Shown piece by piece: positions 12,757 to 24,608 of a stretch of 64,000 bases of DNA (position 1 is the first letter of the stretch; every line of letters begins with the position of its first letter). Source of the stretch: Paramecium pentaurelia (Eukaryota; Ciliophora; Oligohymenophorea; Peniculida; Parameciidae). The notes below the pieces were generated by a model. The model saw only the letters and a list, made by a program, of their open reading frames with translations, had not been told where the DNA came from and ran no database searches. The stretch lies in assembly GCA_905183005.1 (NCBI GenBank), contig CAJJDO010000039.1, positions 478,354 to 542,353 of the forward strand, read 5' to 3'. The translations under genes and the position numbers were made by a program.

Positions 12757-13866
12757 TCATTAATAATCACCTTTTTCTATATAGGGTTAGACACTTTTTC
12801 GGTCTCCTCTTAATAATGGATATTATTTAGATAATTAAGTTTATGAGTATTTGGTAGTGTTTTATATCTAAAGTTCAGTCCATGCTCTTTAACCAAATGC
12901 TTTACATACAAATTAAACAGATTCTTCCAATATTTTGACAGGTCTCCTTGAATTATGTGTACCTTCAAAACTAAATAATTCCTTATTATGTCCACGAAAT
13001 AATTTCATTAACAATTTAGGATGACTTTCTCTTATCAAATCATCTTATTGAGCAGATAAAAATAATATTTGAACATCCTAGGGTAAAACTAAGTATTATT
13101 TATTTATTACCTTATATGATTTGAACTATATTTAATTCATCAATATTAAATTTAACTTCTTAATTTATTTTAGATTTGACATAGCACCAAAAACAATTAA
13201 AACAACAATTTGGAATTTTGTAATTTGCTTTTGCTAATTCTTAGCATAATAATGTTAAATTAGAGAATGGACTATCACAAACTAATACTTTAAATTCATA
13301 GTTATAATGGGCTGCTAAGATGGCTGTCACAGAACCCATTGATCTACCCCATATTCCAATAGATGTAAGATATCCCTATGAAACTTATATATTATTAAAT
13401 AATTACTTTATTTTCTCTTAAATAATCATATAAACAAATAACATCTTTAGACTCATGATATCCCAAAGAGATATATTCACCTTCTGATAATCCAGAACCT
13501 TATTCACTTAATTTAAGATACCAGATAAATCTATACCACAAACTGAAATGTTTGCTGGAATTAAATATTCAATAATAGTGAATGATTCAATTCTACTGCT
13601 TGAATTACCATGTAAATATATCATACAAGGATGAGGTTTATCTTACATTCTTACAGGTTCAAATAAACTATATAGAATGAGTATTCTAACCTACATTATA
13701 ATTTCTAATTTCGATTATTATGTATTTCAAAGTCTGTTCTTTTTGTTATTGTATCTTTGACTTTAAATATTTCATTTCCAAGATCTTTAAGATTATAACA
13801 ATGTCTTGGAGGTCTAACAATTGGTTTCCATAATAATTCATTCCATTTATATTCTTATTGACTCAT
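12757..13866 (-). CDS. Alpha/beta-hydrolase (BEM46/ABHD17-like)
   Basis: Four introns (23, 23, 31, 22 nt) give exactly 337 codons (336 residues). The oxyanion-side motif YLHGN (about 77-80), the strand GIDLSGSGLSEG, and the nucleophile elbow G-R-S150-M-G in IGIWGRSMGSV are all present. An acid candidate lies in FLSAQQDDLI and the catalytic His in FEGTHNSRR. This is the order seen in serine hydrolases related to BEM46 and ABHD13/17, which deacylate proteins or lipids. There is no signal peptide or N-terminal anchor, though a Cys-rich patch (NCCFNCFWC) might be acylated. Substrate unknown. The gene is divergent from the COMM-domain gene with 51 bp between starts. Confidence 0.88.
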
Positions 13867-13917
13867 GTAAGTTTTAAAAATTAATAATATATTGTTTTAT
13901 ATAATTAATATAAATTT

Positions 13918-14511
13918 ATGAATTTGCCATAAGTATTCAGTGTGTTTACAGATAATAATTAATTTGAGAAATTCATTGAAGATCTTGTGGCTGATTGTGT
14001 ACATGGAATTAAATTACCTTATTTGAATCAATTTCCTGAAATTAATCATTATAATTTAATCATAGAGGCTCAATAATTTATGTAGTAATTTAGTGAATAT
14101 TTATTGGAAATGAATAATCAAAATAGAGAAGAAGTGTAAAGATTATTAGATAAATTAAAAACATAAATAGATGCAGAAAAACATTAAATATTTACAAGAA
14201 TAATAACTGAAAACTTTAAAGGAATGTGTAAATAAGCATTATATACACATATTGCATTATCAAAATATGTATTAATTGATTATAATTGGAATTTAAATGT
14301 ATATTTTTATAATTCTATATAGTTAACAATATCATCCAATAAAATAGCTAAATCATAGATTCCTACAATAATTGTAGAATTGCATTTATAAACTTTAGAT
14401 AATATAGCCAATAAAAAAAAGATTAGATTTGAAATGACAAAAGAAGAATTAGAATAGTTTGTAGGTAAATTATAAAAAGTTATGAATTAATTACAATTAT
14501 AATATAAATGA
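13918..14511 (+). CDS. COMM domain-containing protein
   Basis: COMMD proteins form the Commander complex (with CCDC22/93) for endosomal recycling. The model has one 24-nt intron and 189 residues. The C-terminal ~70 residues fit the COMM domain: DYNWNLN leading into a beta-strand, then IVELHLQTLDN, then FEMTKEELEQFVGKLQKV. The Trp-x-Leu start and the final helix with the F.m..eel..f...L pattern are the family signature. The N-terminal ~110 residues are helical, as in COMMDs. The intron is a multiple of three with no in-frame TGA, so retention would add eight residues and not disrupt the frame. It ends 2 bp from the end of the convergent kanadaptin gene. Confidence 0.8.
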
Positions 14512-14513
14512 TT

Positions 14514-16305
14514 TCATTAAAACTTGGTTATATCAATATAATCATCCTTTTCAATTTCAGATTCTCTATAATTTCTAGGATGGGGTTTTGGTTTTGGAGC
14601 CAATTTCTATTATTATTAAATCAATTCTTATTATTCTTTATCATACTATTACAATATTTCTTAAACCTTTTATTATTCTTTAAATTATTTAAACTTTTAT
14701 TTTTCTTTTTGACTTTCCTTTTCTGCTTCCTTCTCAAAATATTTTCTAGCTTTTTCTAATATCATCTCTTCATCTTCTTCTTCATCTTATTCCTTTTCTG
14801 CTTATTCTTTTAATTTTTTCAATTATTCAATAGTATTATCATTTTTTTATTTTATTTGATCATTAGATTATTGAATTTAATTTTGTTAAACTGTAGTATT
14901 ATTTGAATTTTCAATAGGATTATCATCTTCTTCATCATCAAAAAATGATAATTTAATATCTGGTTTAACAAATTTCAATTATTCTGAGACTTTAGTTAAA
15001 TTATCTATAACAGATTTTAATTTATCCAATAATTTAGGTCTTTCTTATTATGCAATAGTAATAGCTGTTTATTTCATATAATTATCTAATTCATCTTCTT
15101 CATCTATTTCTTTTTCTTCATTTCTTTAAATATTTAATAATTCATTATTTAATAGATCTCTTTCTTCAATTAATTACTCTAATCTTTTTTTTAATTATTA
15201 ATATGATTCAGTAGTTTTTTCTACTTTAATTTCTTTATTTACTTATTCAACTTCTTATGTATTTTCTTTTTTCTTTAAAGTATTATCATAAAATTCATCT
15301 TCTTCTTCTGAACTCACTTCAGCTTATTATTCAAATTTATTAATCTTTTAAACTCTATCTCCAAATAAAACAAATTTTAATCCAACTTCTAAACTTTCTA
15401 ATTCAGATCCTAATTCTTAAACTTTAGTTTCTAAATCACATTTATTTCTGCCTGATTATTCATCCAATCCAAAATTCTTTCTCTCTTTTACCATCAAATT
15501 ATCTAATTCTTCTTATTATTAACGATAAGTTGATAATTTTTCACTATATTTATTTATTTTATCTATCAATTATTCTGATAAACCTGGTAATTAAAGCAAT
15601 AATTCTGGTTCTAATGGATATTCTTATTCTTAATGATATCTATAAACTTCTTATTCATCATCTATTCCCCAATCTATTCCTTCTATTTCTGATTCCTCTT
15701 TTTTCTAATTTTTTAATAATTTATATATATACTCTAGGTTTCATATGTCTATAAAGTGGATTCTAATACAATAGATTTAAATAATGTTCCTTTACTGTTT
15801 TAAATTCTCTTTTAGCATTTCTTTTATCTAATTTCTTTTATAATTCTTATTCTTATATATTTGCATCCTATTTTATTTATATATTAAATATACCTCTTTT
15901 TCTAAGTCTTCACATCTCAAAATATACATTCTAATACTTTATCCAAATTTCAATTAATCATATGGTTTTAATTTATGAAATAATTTTGTTGGAATTTTTA
16001 CATTATTTACAAATGTTCCATGTGTACTACCCAAATCATATAAATAAAATTCATTTGTATTCTTTGATTGTAATACTGCATGTTTTCTACTTATTGTAGG
16101 ATTATCCAATACAATATCACATATTTTTTCATTCTTTCCTATTAAATACATTGCTTTCTATATAAGTTAATGTCCTATATACATTGTCAATTTTCTTTTA
16201 TTCAATTAATACTCCATTCTTTAATACTTCTAAATAGAATGGTAGCTTAGGTCTCATTGACCATGATGGAGGAGTATAATCTTCATACAACGTAAAGGTC
16301 GACAT
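14514..16305 (-). CDS. Kanadaptin-like FHA-domain protein
   Basis: Three introns (25, 26, 28 nt) give exactly 571 codons (570 residues). A short N-terminal PPSWS segment and an FHA domain open the protein: ISRKHAVLQ with the phosphothreonine-binding R and S/H, then DLGSTHGTFVNN, then FGQSIRMYIL. Downstream are IDWGIDDE, DEFYDNT and a long acidic coiled-coil/Lys-rich tail. FHA plus W-G-x-D/E plus DEFYD is the arrangement of kanadaptin (SLC4A1AP), a nuclear protein tied to RNA processing. The ending YREVSEIEKDD-like acid stretch before DITKF is intact. The start at 16303-16305 is the first ATG; only 20 bp separate it from the divergent histidine kinase. Confidence 0.85.
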
Positions 16306-16325
16306 TATATAAATTTATTTATTAA

Positions 16326-18817
16326 ATGCATATTTCCAAGGAATAAAGAGTTAGAATTACTCTAGCACTATTATCCATTATTGATTTTGCCTATACATTT
16401 CAGAATTTTTCATAAATTAAAGTTATACTCTCCAGTCTATTAGTTTTGTCTAATATCGGTATAAATATAATTTGATCTTAGTAAGTATGTTATTACTAAA
16501 AAAGAAATAGATATCGATAATTATGATTACTTTATATTATGGAAAGGAGATTATCTTATATGGACCAACGTTAACATGGCCAGTATTATATCTTTTTAAA
16601 AAGATTGGCTCTTAAAAATTAATTTTTCTTTCTTTATTTTCAATTCAAATTGCATTCAACTATGTTGATTCTTTATGGATATTGATTCTGAAAACTAAAG
16701 AACATTATTGCATGGAATTAATCATTATTTTTATATAAGAAGGGTATTCATTTTATATCTAATAAAAACCATTTAATCAATGTATTCGTCTTTTAATAAA
16801 ACAATTTAAATAAGACTGCATTCTTTAATTATTTGATAGAAATTACAATAACATTTCCATTAATTAAAAGAACACATTAATAATTAATAGATAATAGTCT
16901 GTAAAAAATGTATTAAATTCTCCAAAATCAGATCAAATACGTTTATGCACTGATGAATAAGAATTATTTTATAAACTTTACTTAAATAATGATGATTTTT
17001 AAGTACTGGAATCTAATCAATAAAATTTATAAACCAAAATGATATTTAAATCTCCAAAAGAATTATTGTTATTTTTAAAGAATAATAGATAATATTATAT
17101 ATTAGCTGTTCTTAATGATCCTTGTATTAATTAAAAAGTATTTTATTAAGTTAAGTATTTATAAAAAGATGCTTTCTATCTTTTATATTATATAAAAATT
17201 GAAAATGGATTAACAAATTGGTAAAATCATAAAATATCCAAATATAAATAAAATCTTATTAATATTTTTAATCATAAATTGAAGACTCCTTTAAATGGAG
17301 CTATTGGCCATTTAATAACAGCTAATGATGATGAAAATATAATGGAATAAGTTAAATAATTATATTTATAGCCAGCTTTATTAAATTGTAGATTATAATT
17401 ATATTTAGTCTAAGATATACTTGATTACTTGTCATGTGAGATTGAGTAATTAACTATAATGAACAATAAAACAAATTTATAATCTTTATTATCTGAATTA
17501 TATGATTTAATAGAGAATTAATGTAAAATGAAAAAGATAGATGTTTTATTTAAAATTAATGATGAAATTTTTGATAAATTGGATTCAAAATATTGGTTTA
17601 TTTATACTGATTCTAATAAATTAATTCGTGTTTTACTAAATATTTTAAATACTTCATATAGATATACAGATGAAGGGGGATGTATCAGTTTAGAAATTAA
17701 ATTGGATTAATTGAATAAAATAACATATTTTACAATAATTGAAGAAGGATCAGGAATAAATGAAGAATAAATTTAATAATTAAAAAATTAATTAAATTAA
17801 TTAGATCATTGTGCAACAACAAATAAATCAAATAAATTATTATGTGATGACAATAGGATCAATTCAGGAATCAATCTATATTTAATAAATAAATTAATCA
17901 AATTATTAAGTGGAGATAATAGTAAATTATAATTAAGAATTTAATAAAATAATCAATTATTCTTTACTTTTTCAATTAGTGATACTTAAGATTTACAATC
18001 TGAAAGTTCACTTGGTAGATCAAAAAATAATAGTTTAAATAAATAAAAATCTTTAAGAAGTTTGAATAAAAACAACTTTTAATAAAGTCCAAGAATATCT
18101 AAATTCAAGTAATTATCTCAAAGATAATTTAATTTCAAATCTTATAATTCACTTGCATCCTTGTAATAAACAGAAATCGTAGATGTTGAACCTATTGCAT
18201 AAATTCCAAATATGTTATAAACAAAAAATGATAATCATAAAAATTGTCATTAAAGATAAAGATTTAAATCTATAAAAAAACATATTGATAATTAATAATG
18301 CTAAAAAACAAGTTCAAAAATACATTCAGCTGATTCAGCAATATAATAGATTTCAAAAACTGAGAAATATATATTAGTAGTAGATGATGAACCATTCAAT
18401 CATGAAACATTATGTTTAATGTTAAAAAATATAGGTTTTAATAAATTTTTGAAAGCTTTTAATGGTTAATAATGTATTGATTTAGTTTTGCAATATCATG
18501 ATTAAATATATATGATTATGATGGATATAGATATGCCAATAATGAATGGAATAGAAACAACAAGATAATTAGAGAAATTAATTATTATTAATTCTGTTAG
18601 TTATATTCCAATAATCGGATGTACTGCTCATGAAGACTATGAATCTCATTTAAAATGCTTTGAAGCAGGAATGATACATGTTGTAATTAAACCAGTTTTT
18701 ATAAAATCTATATAAGAAGCTTTGTATAAGATATCTGAATTAAATTCAAATGAAACCATCAAAGAAAATAACTCATCTTACATAATGAAAACAGTTTAAT
18801 CTAAATCTTCTGAATGA
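16326..18817 (+). CDS. Multi-pass hybrid histidine kinase with C-terminal receiver
   Basis: Two-component sensor: an N-terminal membrane part, a kinase core and a fused response-regulator receiver. Removing one 23-nt intron near 16,461 restores a frame of exactly 823 codons (822 residues) and adds an N-terminal pair of membrane helices, which is why the start at 16326 is chosen over the ATG at 16487. Four or more hydrophobic segments lie in residues 10-130. The H-box is FNHKLKTPLNGAIG with H309. The ATPase core is divergent: LLNILNTSYRYT (N-box) and EEGSGI (G1 box, Glu for the usual Asp). The receiver is canonical: LVVDDEP, phospho-acceptor MMD726IDMP, GCTA and the conserved Lys in VIKP. The region between is Gln/Ser-rich. 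The signal sensed is unknown. Confidence 0.88.
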
Positions 18818-18906
18818 CATTAAAATATATTTGATAAAATTACTTATATAATCTGATTATTTATCTTCAATTTGATTTTCTATTAAATTTTTTTATTGAC
18901 AAAATA

Positions 18907-20724
18907 ATGAAACCATATATTAATGCATATCCAATAACAACATACAATTAAAATATTGATGTAATGCAAACTCAAGTATCATCAAACTTATAAGACTAAA
19001 TAAATCTTTTGCAGGAAATTAAGTAATTGCTAGACCAATATCCTCACCAAAATATTACACGAATCATTTAGCTTACAATAAATAATAACACTATTGAATC
19101 AAAACATGAAACTTGTGATTTTACTTTGGACTAATATTTAAAAAACAGACAAAGCTTTTGGTTGTCTAAAGAAGAAATTTATAATATCCTTGGATAAATT
19201 GTTTAAGGGTATATGCATTTAAAGAATTTAAAAATTACTCATAGAGATTTGAATCCAAGAACGATATTAGTCTTGCGTGTTTTAGAAACTAATAATGTAA
19301 TTATTAAAGTACATAAAATTTATTGATTCTAGATTTCTGATTTTGGAGTGGCATCACTTAATTAAACTAGAATGAGGGAAAATGCTGGTACTCCATTTTA
19401 TCAAGCTCCTGAAATCACACAAAATAATGAATATGATGATCAATGTGATGTTTATTCTGTAAATATTAAATAATAGATTTAGTTAGGATTAATATTATAT
19501 TAAATGTGCTTTAAAAATTAATACCATATTTACCCTGTCACATAAGAAGAGCTTTAAAAATTTTAAGAATAACTTAAATTTAACAAATTTAGAATACCAG
19601 ATGGATTAATTGATCCAGCTTTAAAACAATTAATTGAAAAAATGATAGTATACGATCCAAATTAAAGGATTAATTGGTCTGAATTGGCTAATATGCAAGT
19701 ATTATAGCCTAAATTTTTGATCTTACCAAACTAAAAAAATACCAAGTTATATTATATAGATTTTTTAAAATCATTAGGTAGAGGAAGTTAAGGATGTACC
19801 TACTTAACTTATGATCTAATCAATTAAAACACAGAATATTGTACAAAATAAATAGATTCCAATAATATTGAAGGGTAGCGAGAACTTTAAGCCTACAAAT
19901 TAATCAAAGAAAATACATATTGTGAAAATATTATAATGGTTGAAGATATTTTATCATAAAAGGATAATTCATATTTGGTCATGGAAAAATGTGAAAAAAA
20001 TATTGAATAATATTTCAGAGAAAAATAATTTGATCTATCCTAATAGGAGGCTTTAGATATTGTATAATAGATAGTCACTGGCTATCTTCATATTACCAAA
20101 TTCAATATTATTCATAGAGATCTAAAACCACAAAATATTTTAATAAAACATAATAATCAAACCAATAAAATAATTATCAAAGTATAAATCTTCTTTTAAA
20201 TAGATTATTGATTTTGGAGTTGGAAAAGTGCTCTAACAATCAAAAGAATTGACTAATACTTATGCAGGAACACCCATCTATACTGCCCCAGAAATAATAT
20301 TTTCTCATGACTATAATAATAAATGTGATATATTCTCAGTATTTATGTTATATATCACTAGCTAGGAGTAATGTTGTATCAGCTTGTTTATGAAGGGGCC
20401 AATTATTTTTAAGGTTAACCAAATAGTATAGAAGATTTAAAGAGAATTTTATTAAATATTAAATCCACTCCAGTTTAATGCAAGAAACCCTATAAAAATG
20501 TAATTTCTTAATTTTATTTTAGTTTAATAATAATTTTTTATCATTAATAGATAAGATGTTGATATTTGATTAAAATGAAAGAATCGATTGGGAAACATTA
20601 AATTAATAGTTAAAAAACTTTACACAATCTAAAATTAAAATTATATCTATAAATAATTAAAACTTAGATTTATAATCCCAAACTCAATAAGAATAATTAT
20701 AATAATAATAATATTAATAATAAT

Positions 20725-20761
<37 letters not shown>

Positions 20762-22364
20762 GTAATAGTAATAGTAATAGTAATAGTAATAGTAATAGTA
20801 ATAGCTATTTTAATAGTAATAGTAATAGCTATTTTAATAGTAATAGTCATTTTAATAATAATAGCCATTTTAATAATAATAGCCATTTTAATAATAATAG
20901 CCATTTTAATAGTAATAGCAATTTTAATAGTAATCACCATTTTCATCGTAATAGCCATTTTCATAGTAATAGCCATTTTAATTGTAATAATCATAGCAAA
21001 TATAAAATTAATTGTTGCTTTAAAAAAATTAATTGCCATCATCCTTTTAATAATAGCAATCTTAGTAATCCTTAATTTAAAAAATAAATCCATAGCCATA
21101 ACAATAATAATCAACAATTTCACAATCATTTAGCTTTTAATAAGATTCTAATAATAAATCATTTTAATTAACAACCCCAAAATCTAATTTTATAGATTAA
21201 AATTAATAATTTTAATTACATAATCAATCATAAACTGCTTCCCAAACTCAAAAATCATCGACCCTTGCTTAACAATCGTTAACAACACTAAGATCAACAA
21301 TGTTTTAAACCCATTCCAAAACACCTTAATAATTTGGATAGCCTTAATAATTTCAGCTACGAGATTAATTAAAAACTAATCCTCCTAACTAATAAGAAAA
21401 TAAAGCTTCTATTTTTCCATAAAATACATAAAATTAATAAATAGCTTAATTACAATTAGATCCAAAAACACCATTGCCTTAGAATCAATTTGCAATACAA
21501 TAAAATAAATAAAGTGATTTAAATACTAATTCGCTTTCACCTTTTTAGCCACAACAATAACAATAATAATTAAAATTAAATATAAATCCCCTAATAGTAA
21601 ACTAAATGAATCCATAAGTCGCTATACCAAATTAATTTTCCAATATAAATACTTAACAATCAAATCAGTTAATAGATGTTTCTAAACCTATTTCATGCAG
21701 AGCTACAATTTCATATGCTAGTACAACTTTGAATAATAATAATAATAATAATATTAATAATAATAATATTAATAAAATTAATAATATAAATATTCATAAT
21801 AATAAACCAGATGCAACTAAATTTACTACATAAGCTATTATAAATAACTTTCCTTCTAAACAATTTTCATCTAAAAATATGGAATAATTCTATTAATTTA
21901 CAAAGAAGGCCTCTGAAGACTTCAAAACAAAAAGCTAATAATTATATATTTAACCAGCGTATTTAGGATTTTATTTATGTATTTTATATTTTTGGTAAGA
22001 GATTAATAGATAATAAAAGATTGAAAAAAGTACTGATAGTTAAATTAATTCAGAAGAATTAACAATAAAGAAGGATATTGAGAGAGTTAAAGAAATTATT
22101 TCATAAGTGGATAAAAAAAATGGGAGATTGGAAGATTTGAAAAGATTAATATTGCTCTAAAATCAGCTTTAAAGTCTTGCTCAAATTCAGCAAGCATATT
22201 AAGAATTTCATACAAAAAATCATGATATTTTATGTGATTAAAATAATAATAAAGAATAAATAGAGTTGAATAAAATTATAGAAAACATGCATAATTTATC
22301 AAAAGATCTTAATTCAAATAAATAAAATACAGATAATTAAAAATTTTAATTCAATAAACTCTGA
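18907..22364 (+). CDS. Tandem pseudokinase-kinase protein with polyQ and coiled-coil tail
   Basis: Five introns (24, 24, 22, 23, 23 nt) give exactly 1,114 codons (1,113 residues). Kinase-like domain 1 (about 1-255) lacks the glycine loop and beta3 Lys, and its catalytic loop reads HRDLN (H112...N116) in place of HRDLK. It keeps SDFG and APE, so it is probably a pseudokinase. Domain 2 (about 270-560) looks active: GRGSQG, CTKQI, EKCEKNIEQY, HRDLKPQN (H387), IDFG, APE. A Gln-rich region follows with 26 consecutive Gln codons (20727-20804, all TAA/TAG) and PFQQQQ-type units, then an Asn run and a coiled coil. It stops at TGA 22362-22364. The next kinase continues in the same frame. Substrates unknown. 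Confidence 0.82.
20696..20960 (+). repeat. TAA/TAG trinucleotide and 15-mer repeats encoding polyglutamine
   Basis: Imperfect triplet repeats of TAA and TAG, then repeated units reading CCA-TTT-(TAA/TAG)n. They lie within the pseudokinase-kinase gene and keep its frame throughout, encoding Gln runs and PFQQQQ units. The opposite strand is open for 160 codons only because of this repeat. Confidence 0.85.
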
Positions 22365-22430
22365 TAATTAATAACTGAAAAAAATGAAATAAATAAAATT
22401 AATATATATAATAATTATAGAATTTGCATT

Positions 22431-24103
22431 ATGTTTTCATCTATTTTATAGATCAGTAATTATGTCATAGATACAACTTAATTATTGGGACAAGGAGCTT
22501 ATGGTAAAGTTTTTTTGGCTTTAAAAAAAGATGATCCAAATAAATATTGTGCTAAAGTATAATGATAAATTGACTTAGTTTGTAAATGTAAATTCTATTA
22601 AGAATAACAAAGAATTAAAAATTATCGATTATATAAAGGATAAGCAAAATCAAAACATAGTTAGAGTACATTATTGTGTTTAAATGGAAGAAAAAAAAAT
22701 GATTGTGATTATTATGGAAAAGTGTGAATCTGATTTAAAAAAGGAAATTACAATCAGACAATAATCTAATAAAATGTTTACAGAGCAAGAAGCTGTTTAA
22801 ATAATGAAATAATTATTTAATGGATATAAAATTCTTTATTAGTATTAAATTGTTCATAGGGACATAAAACCAGCAAATATTTTAATTGAAAATGGAATAT
22901 ATAAAGTAGTGATTATTGATATTTTAAGATAGCAGATTTTGGAATTAGCAAGATTTATTAATCTGATTAGAATTTTTTAAATATCACAAAAAATGGCACA
23001 CCAGAATTCATGGCTCCAGAATTAACTTCATAATACTTATTTAAACCAAGTATTAACTAAGCATATTAATTGAATAGGTGATCTAACGTATATTAAGGGA
23101 AATACATCAAAATTTTAAACAAATATAAACTCAAGTTAACTTAATCAATAATCCACATTTAATTAATTCCAAAATATTATTTCCTAAAATTCATTTGAAG
23201 AAAAACAAAAGAAATAAAAATTATTGCACAAGATTGATATTTATTCAGTATATTATCAAATCTAAATCTTTAGTTTGGAATTCTTTTTTATTTTCTCTTA
23301 ACAGGAGGTTATCCTTTTGAAACAAACAGAGACAGCATAATGGAATTTCATGAGAAATTAAAAACTATTCCATTTTAATTTCCTCCTTAATTTAACATAT
23401 CTCAAAATAATCGTTAATTGGTAGAAAGAATGATTACCTACTCTCCAATAGATAGAATTGATTTTCCAACAATTGCATAATAATTTGGAATGCGAAATCC
23501 TCCAATATTTAATATAGAAAACTGTAATTTTCGACCTTTCTAATAATCTTTTCTTTAAAATACTTCTCAACTTCCAGATTATAAATAAATCCAAGATTGG
23601 CTTTAAACTTATAGAAATATGTTTATTGAGAAATGGTAATAATCTGAAATAATTATTATTATAGTTGTTAAAATAATAATGTAATAAAGATTTATCGAAA
23701 TTACTGTGATCTATGTTTGAATCTGGCAATATTGATGCTTAATTTATAAGTAACTTTAGATAAAATAAATGATTACATAATTAAATATAAATAATTAAAT
23801 AAAGGGGATATTGAATTTTAAATAGAAGCTAAATTGGATAAAACATTTTATATCATTGAGTATTGCAGAATTGCAAAAAGTTAATTCATAAACAAAATCT
23901 TTGATTATTAATCAATTAAAACTTATGGGGAAGAACACTTAAAGTTTATGTTCATTTCTTAAAAATTAATAAAGGGAATTTACAAATATTAAGGATTATC
24001 AGCAACTCCATAACCTATTTATATATATTTTGTAGAGTAAATAAAAAAGGACTTAAGTTTAACAAAAGAATAGTATAAGAAATTTTTAGATGAAACAATT
24101 TGA
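22431..24103 (+). CDS. Ser/Thr protein kinase with C-terminal helical region
   Basis: Five introns (22, 23, 28, 26, 26 nt) give exactly 516 codons (515 residues). The domain begins at once: LLGQGAYGKVFLA (glycine loop), YCAK (beta3 Lys), MEKCESDL (hinge), HRDIKPANI (catalytic loop), ADFGIS (DFG), GTPEFMAPE (activation segment end). An insert of ~45 residues rich in Q/N/S lies between the APE motif and IDIYSFG. The C-terminal ~130 residues are helical. The style resembles ULK/Atg1-like ciliate kinases, but the subfamily is uncertain. The ATG at 22431 is 66 bp after the stop of the previous gene and in the same frame as it, so the upstream protein could be continuous if that TGA were read through or is an error. 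Confidence 0.82.
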
Positions 24104-24608
24104 TTCAAAAATACTTTAATTAAAATTTGATTTTTAGTGTTATCATGCTTTATTTATTAATCATTATCATAAAAATCCTGCTATCATTTTCAGTTCAAAT
24201 TAGATGTAAATTAAATTTCATTTTTTTCATTTAGAATATTTAGTAAAATTATGTCCATCATATATGATTTGGACATTTTTTAAATAAAAGTATTTATTGT
24301 TTGAATAACTCAATTTTTAATTTATATCTCCCATATTCATACAAATTTAAAAATAAATCGCTTAATCCAGTTTTGGTTCAAGCAAATAAATTAATTTGCA
24401 TTCTTAAAAGGAAATTGAAAAATGTGTAACTCAATTTTAGGATAATATTTATTAAAATTAGTAAATTGGCTTTGCTTTATAATAGTAAAAATAAGTATTA
24501 CTGTATTTTTTTTAAAGAAATAGTATTAAAATACAAATATATTCAAATTAATATATAAAAATTCAAATTTAATTGGTTTTCATTTATATTAAACATTGTG
24601 AAGTTTGA
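24090..24608 (+). CDS. Gln-rich ORF, possible continuation of the kinase
   Basis: A 172-codon frame overlaps the end of the preceding kinase by 14 bp in another frame and the end of the convergent GAF gene by 45 bp. It has aromatic and Gln-rich sequence (HFFHLEYLVKLCPSY, then Q-rich) that could be a C-terminal domain of the kinase joined by a missed intron. No GT...AG pair I tried gives the right phase. It may also be a chance frame. It fills the otherwise featureless 24104-24562 spacer. Confidence 0.3.

Noticed and set aside
14508..16151. Separate short ORFs at 14508-14759 (+), 15530-15754 (+) and 15954-16151 (-)
   Set aside because: The first two are antisense to the kanadaptin-like gene; the third is one of its exons read in the standard code.
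20647..21129. 160-codon minus-strand ORF of repeated Ile/Thr/Met units
   Set aside because: Antisense of the TAA/TAG polyglutamine tract in the tandem-kinase gene.
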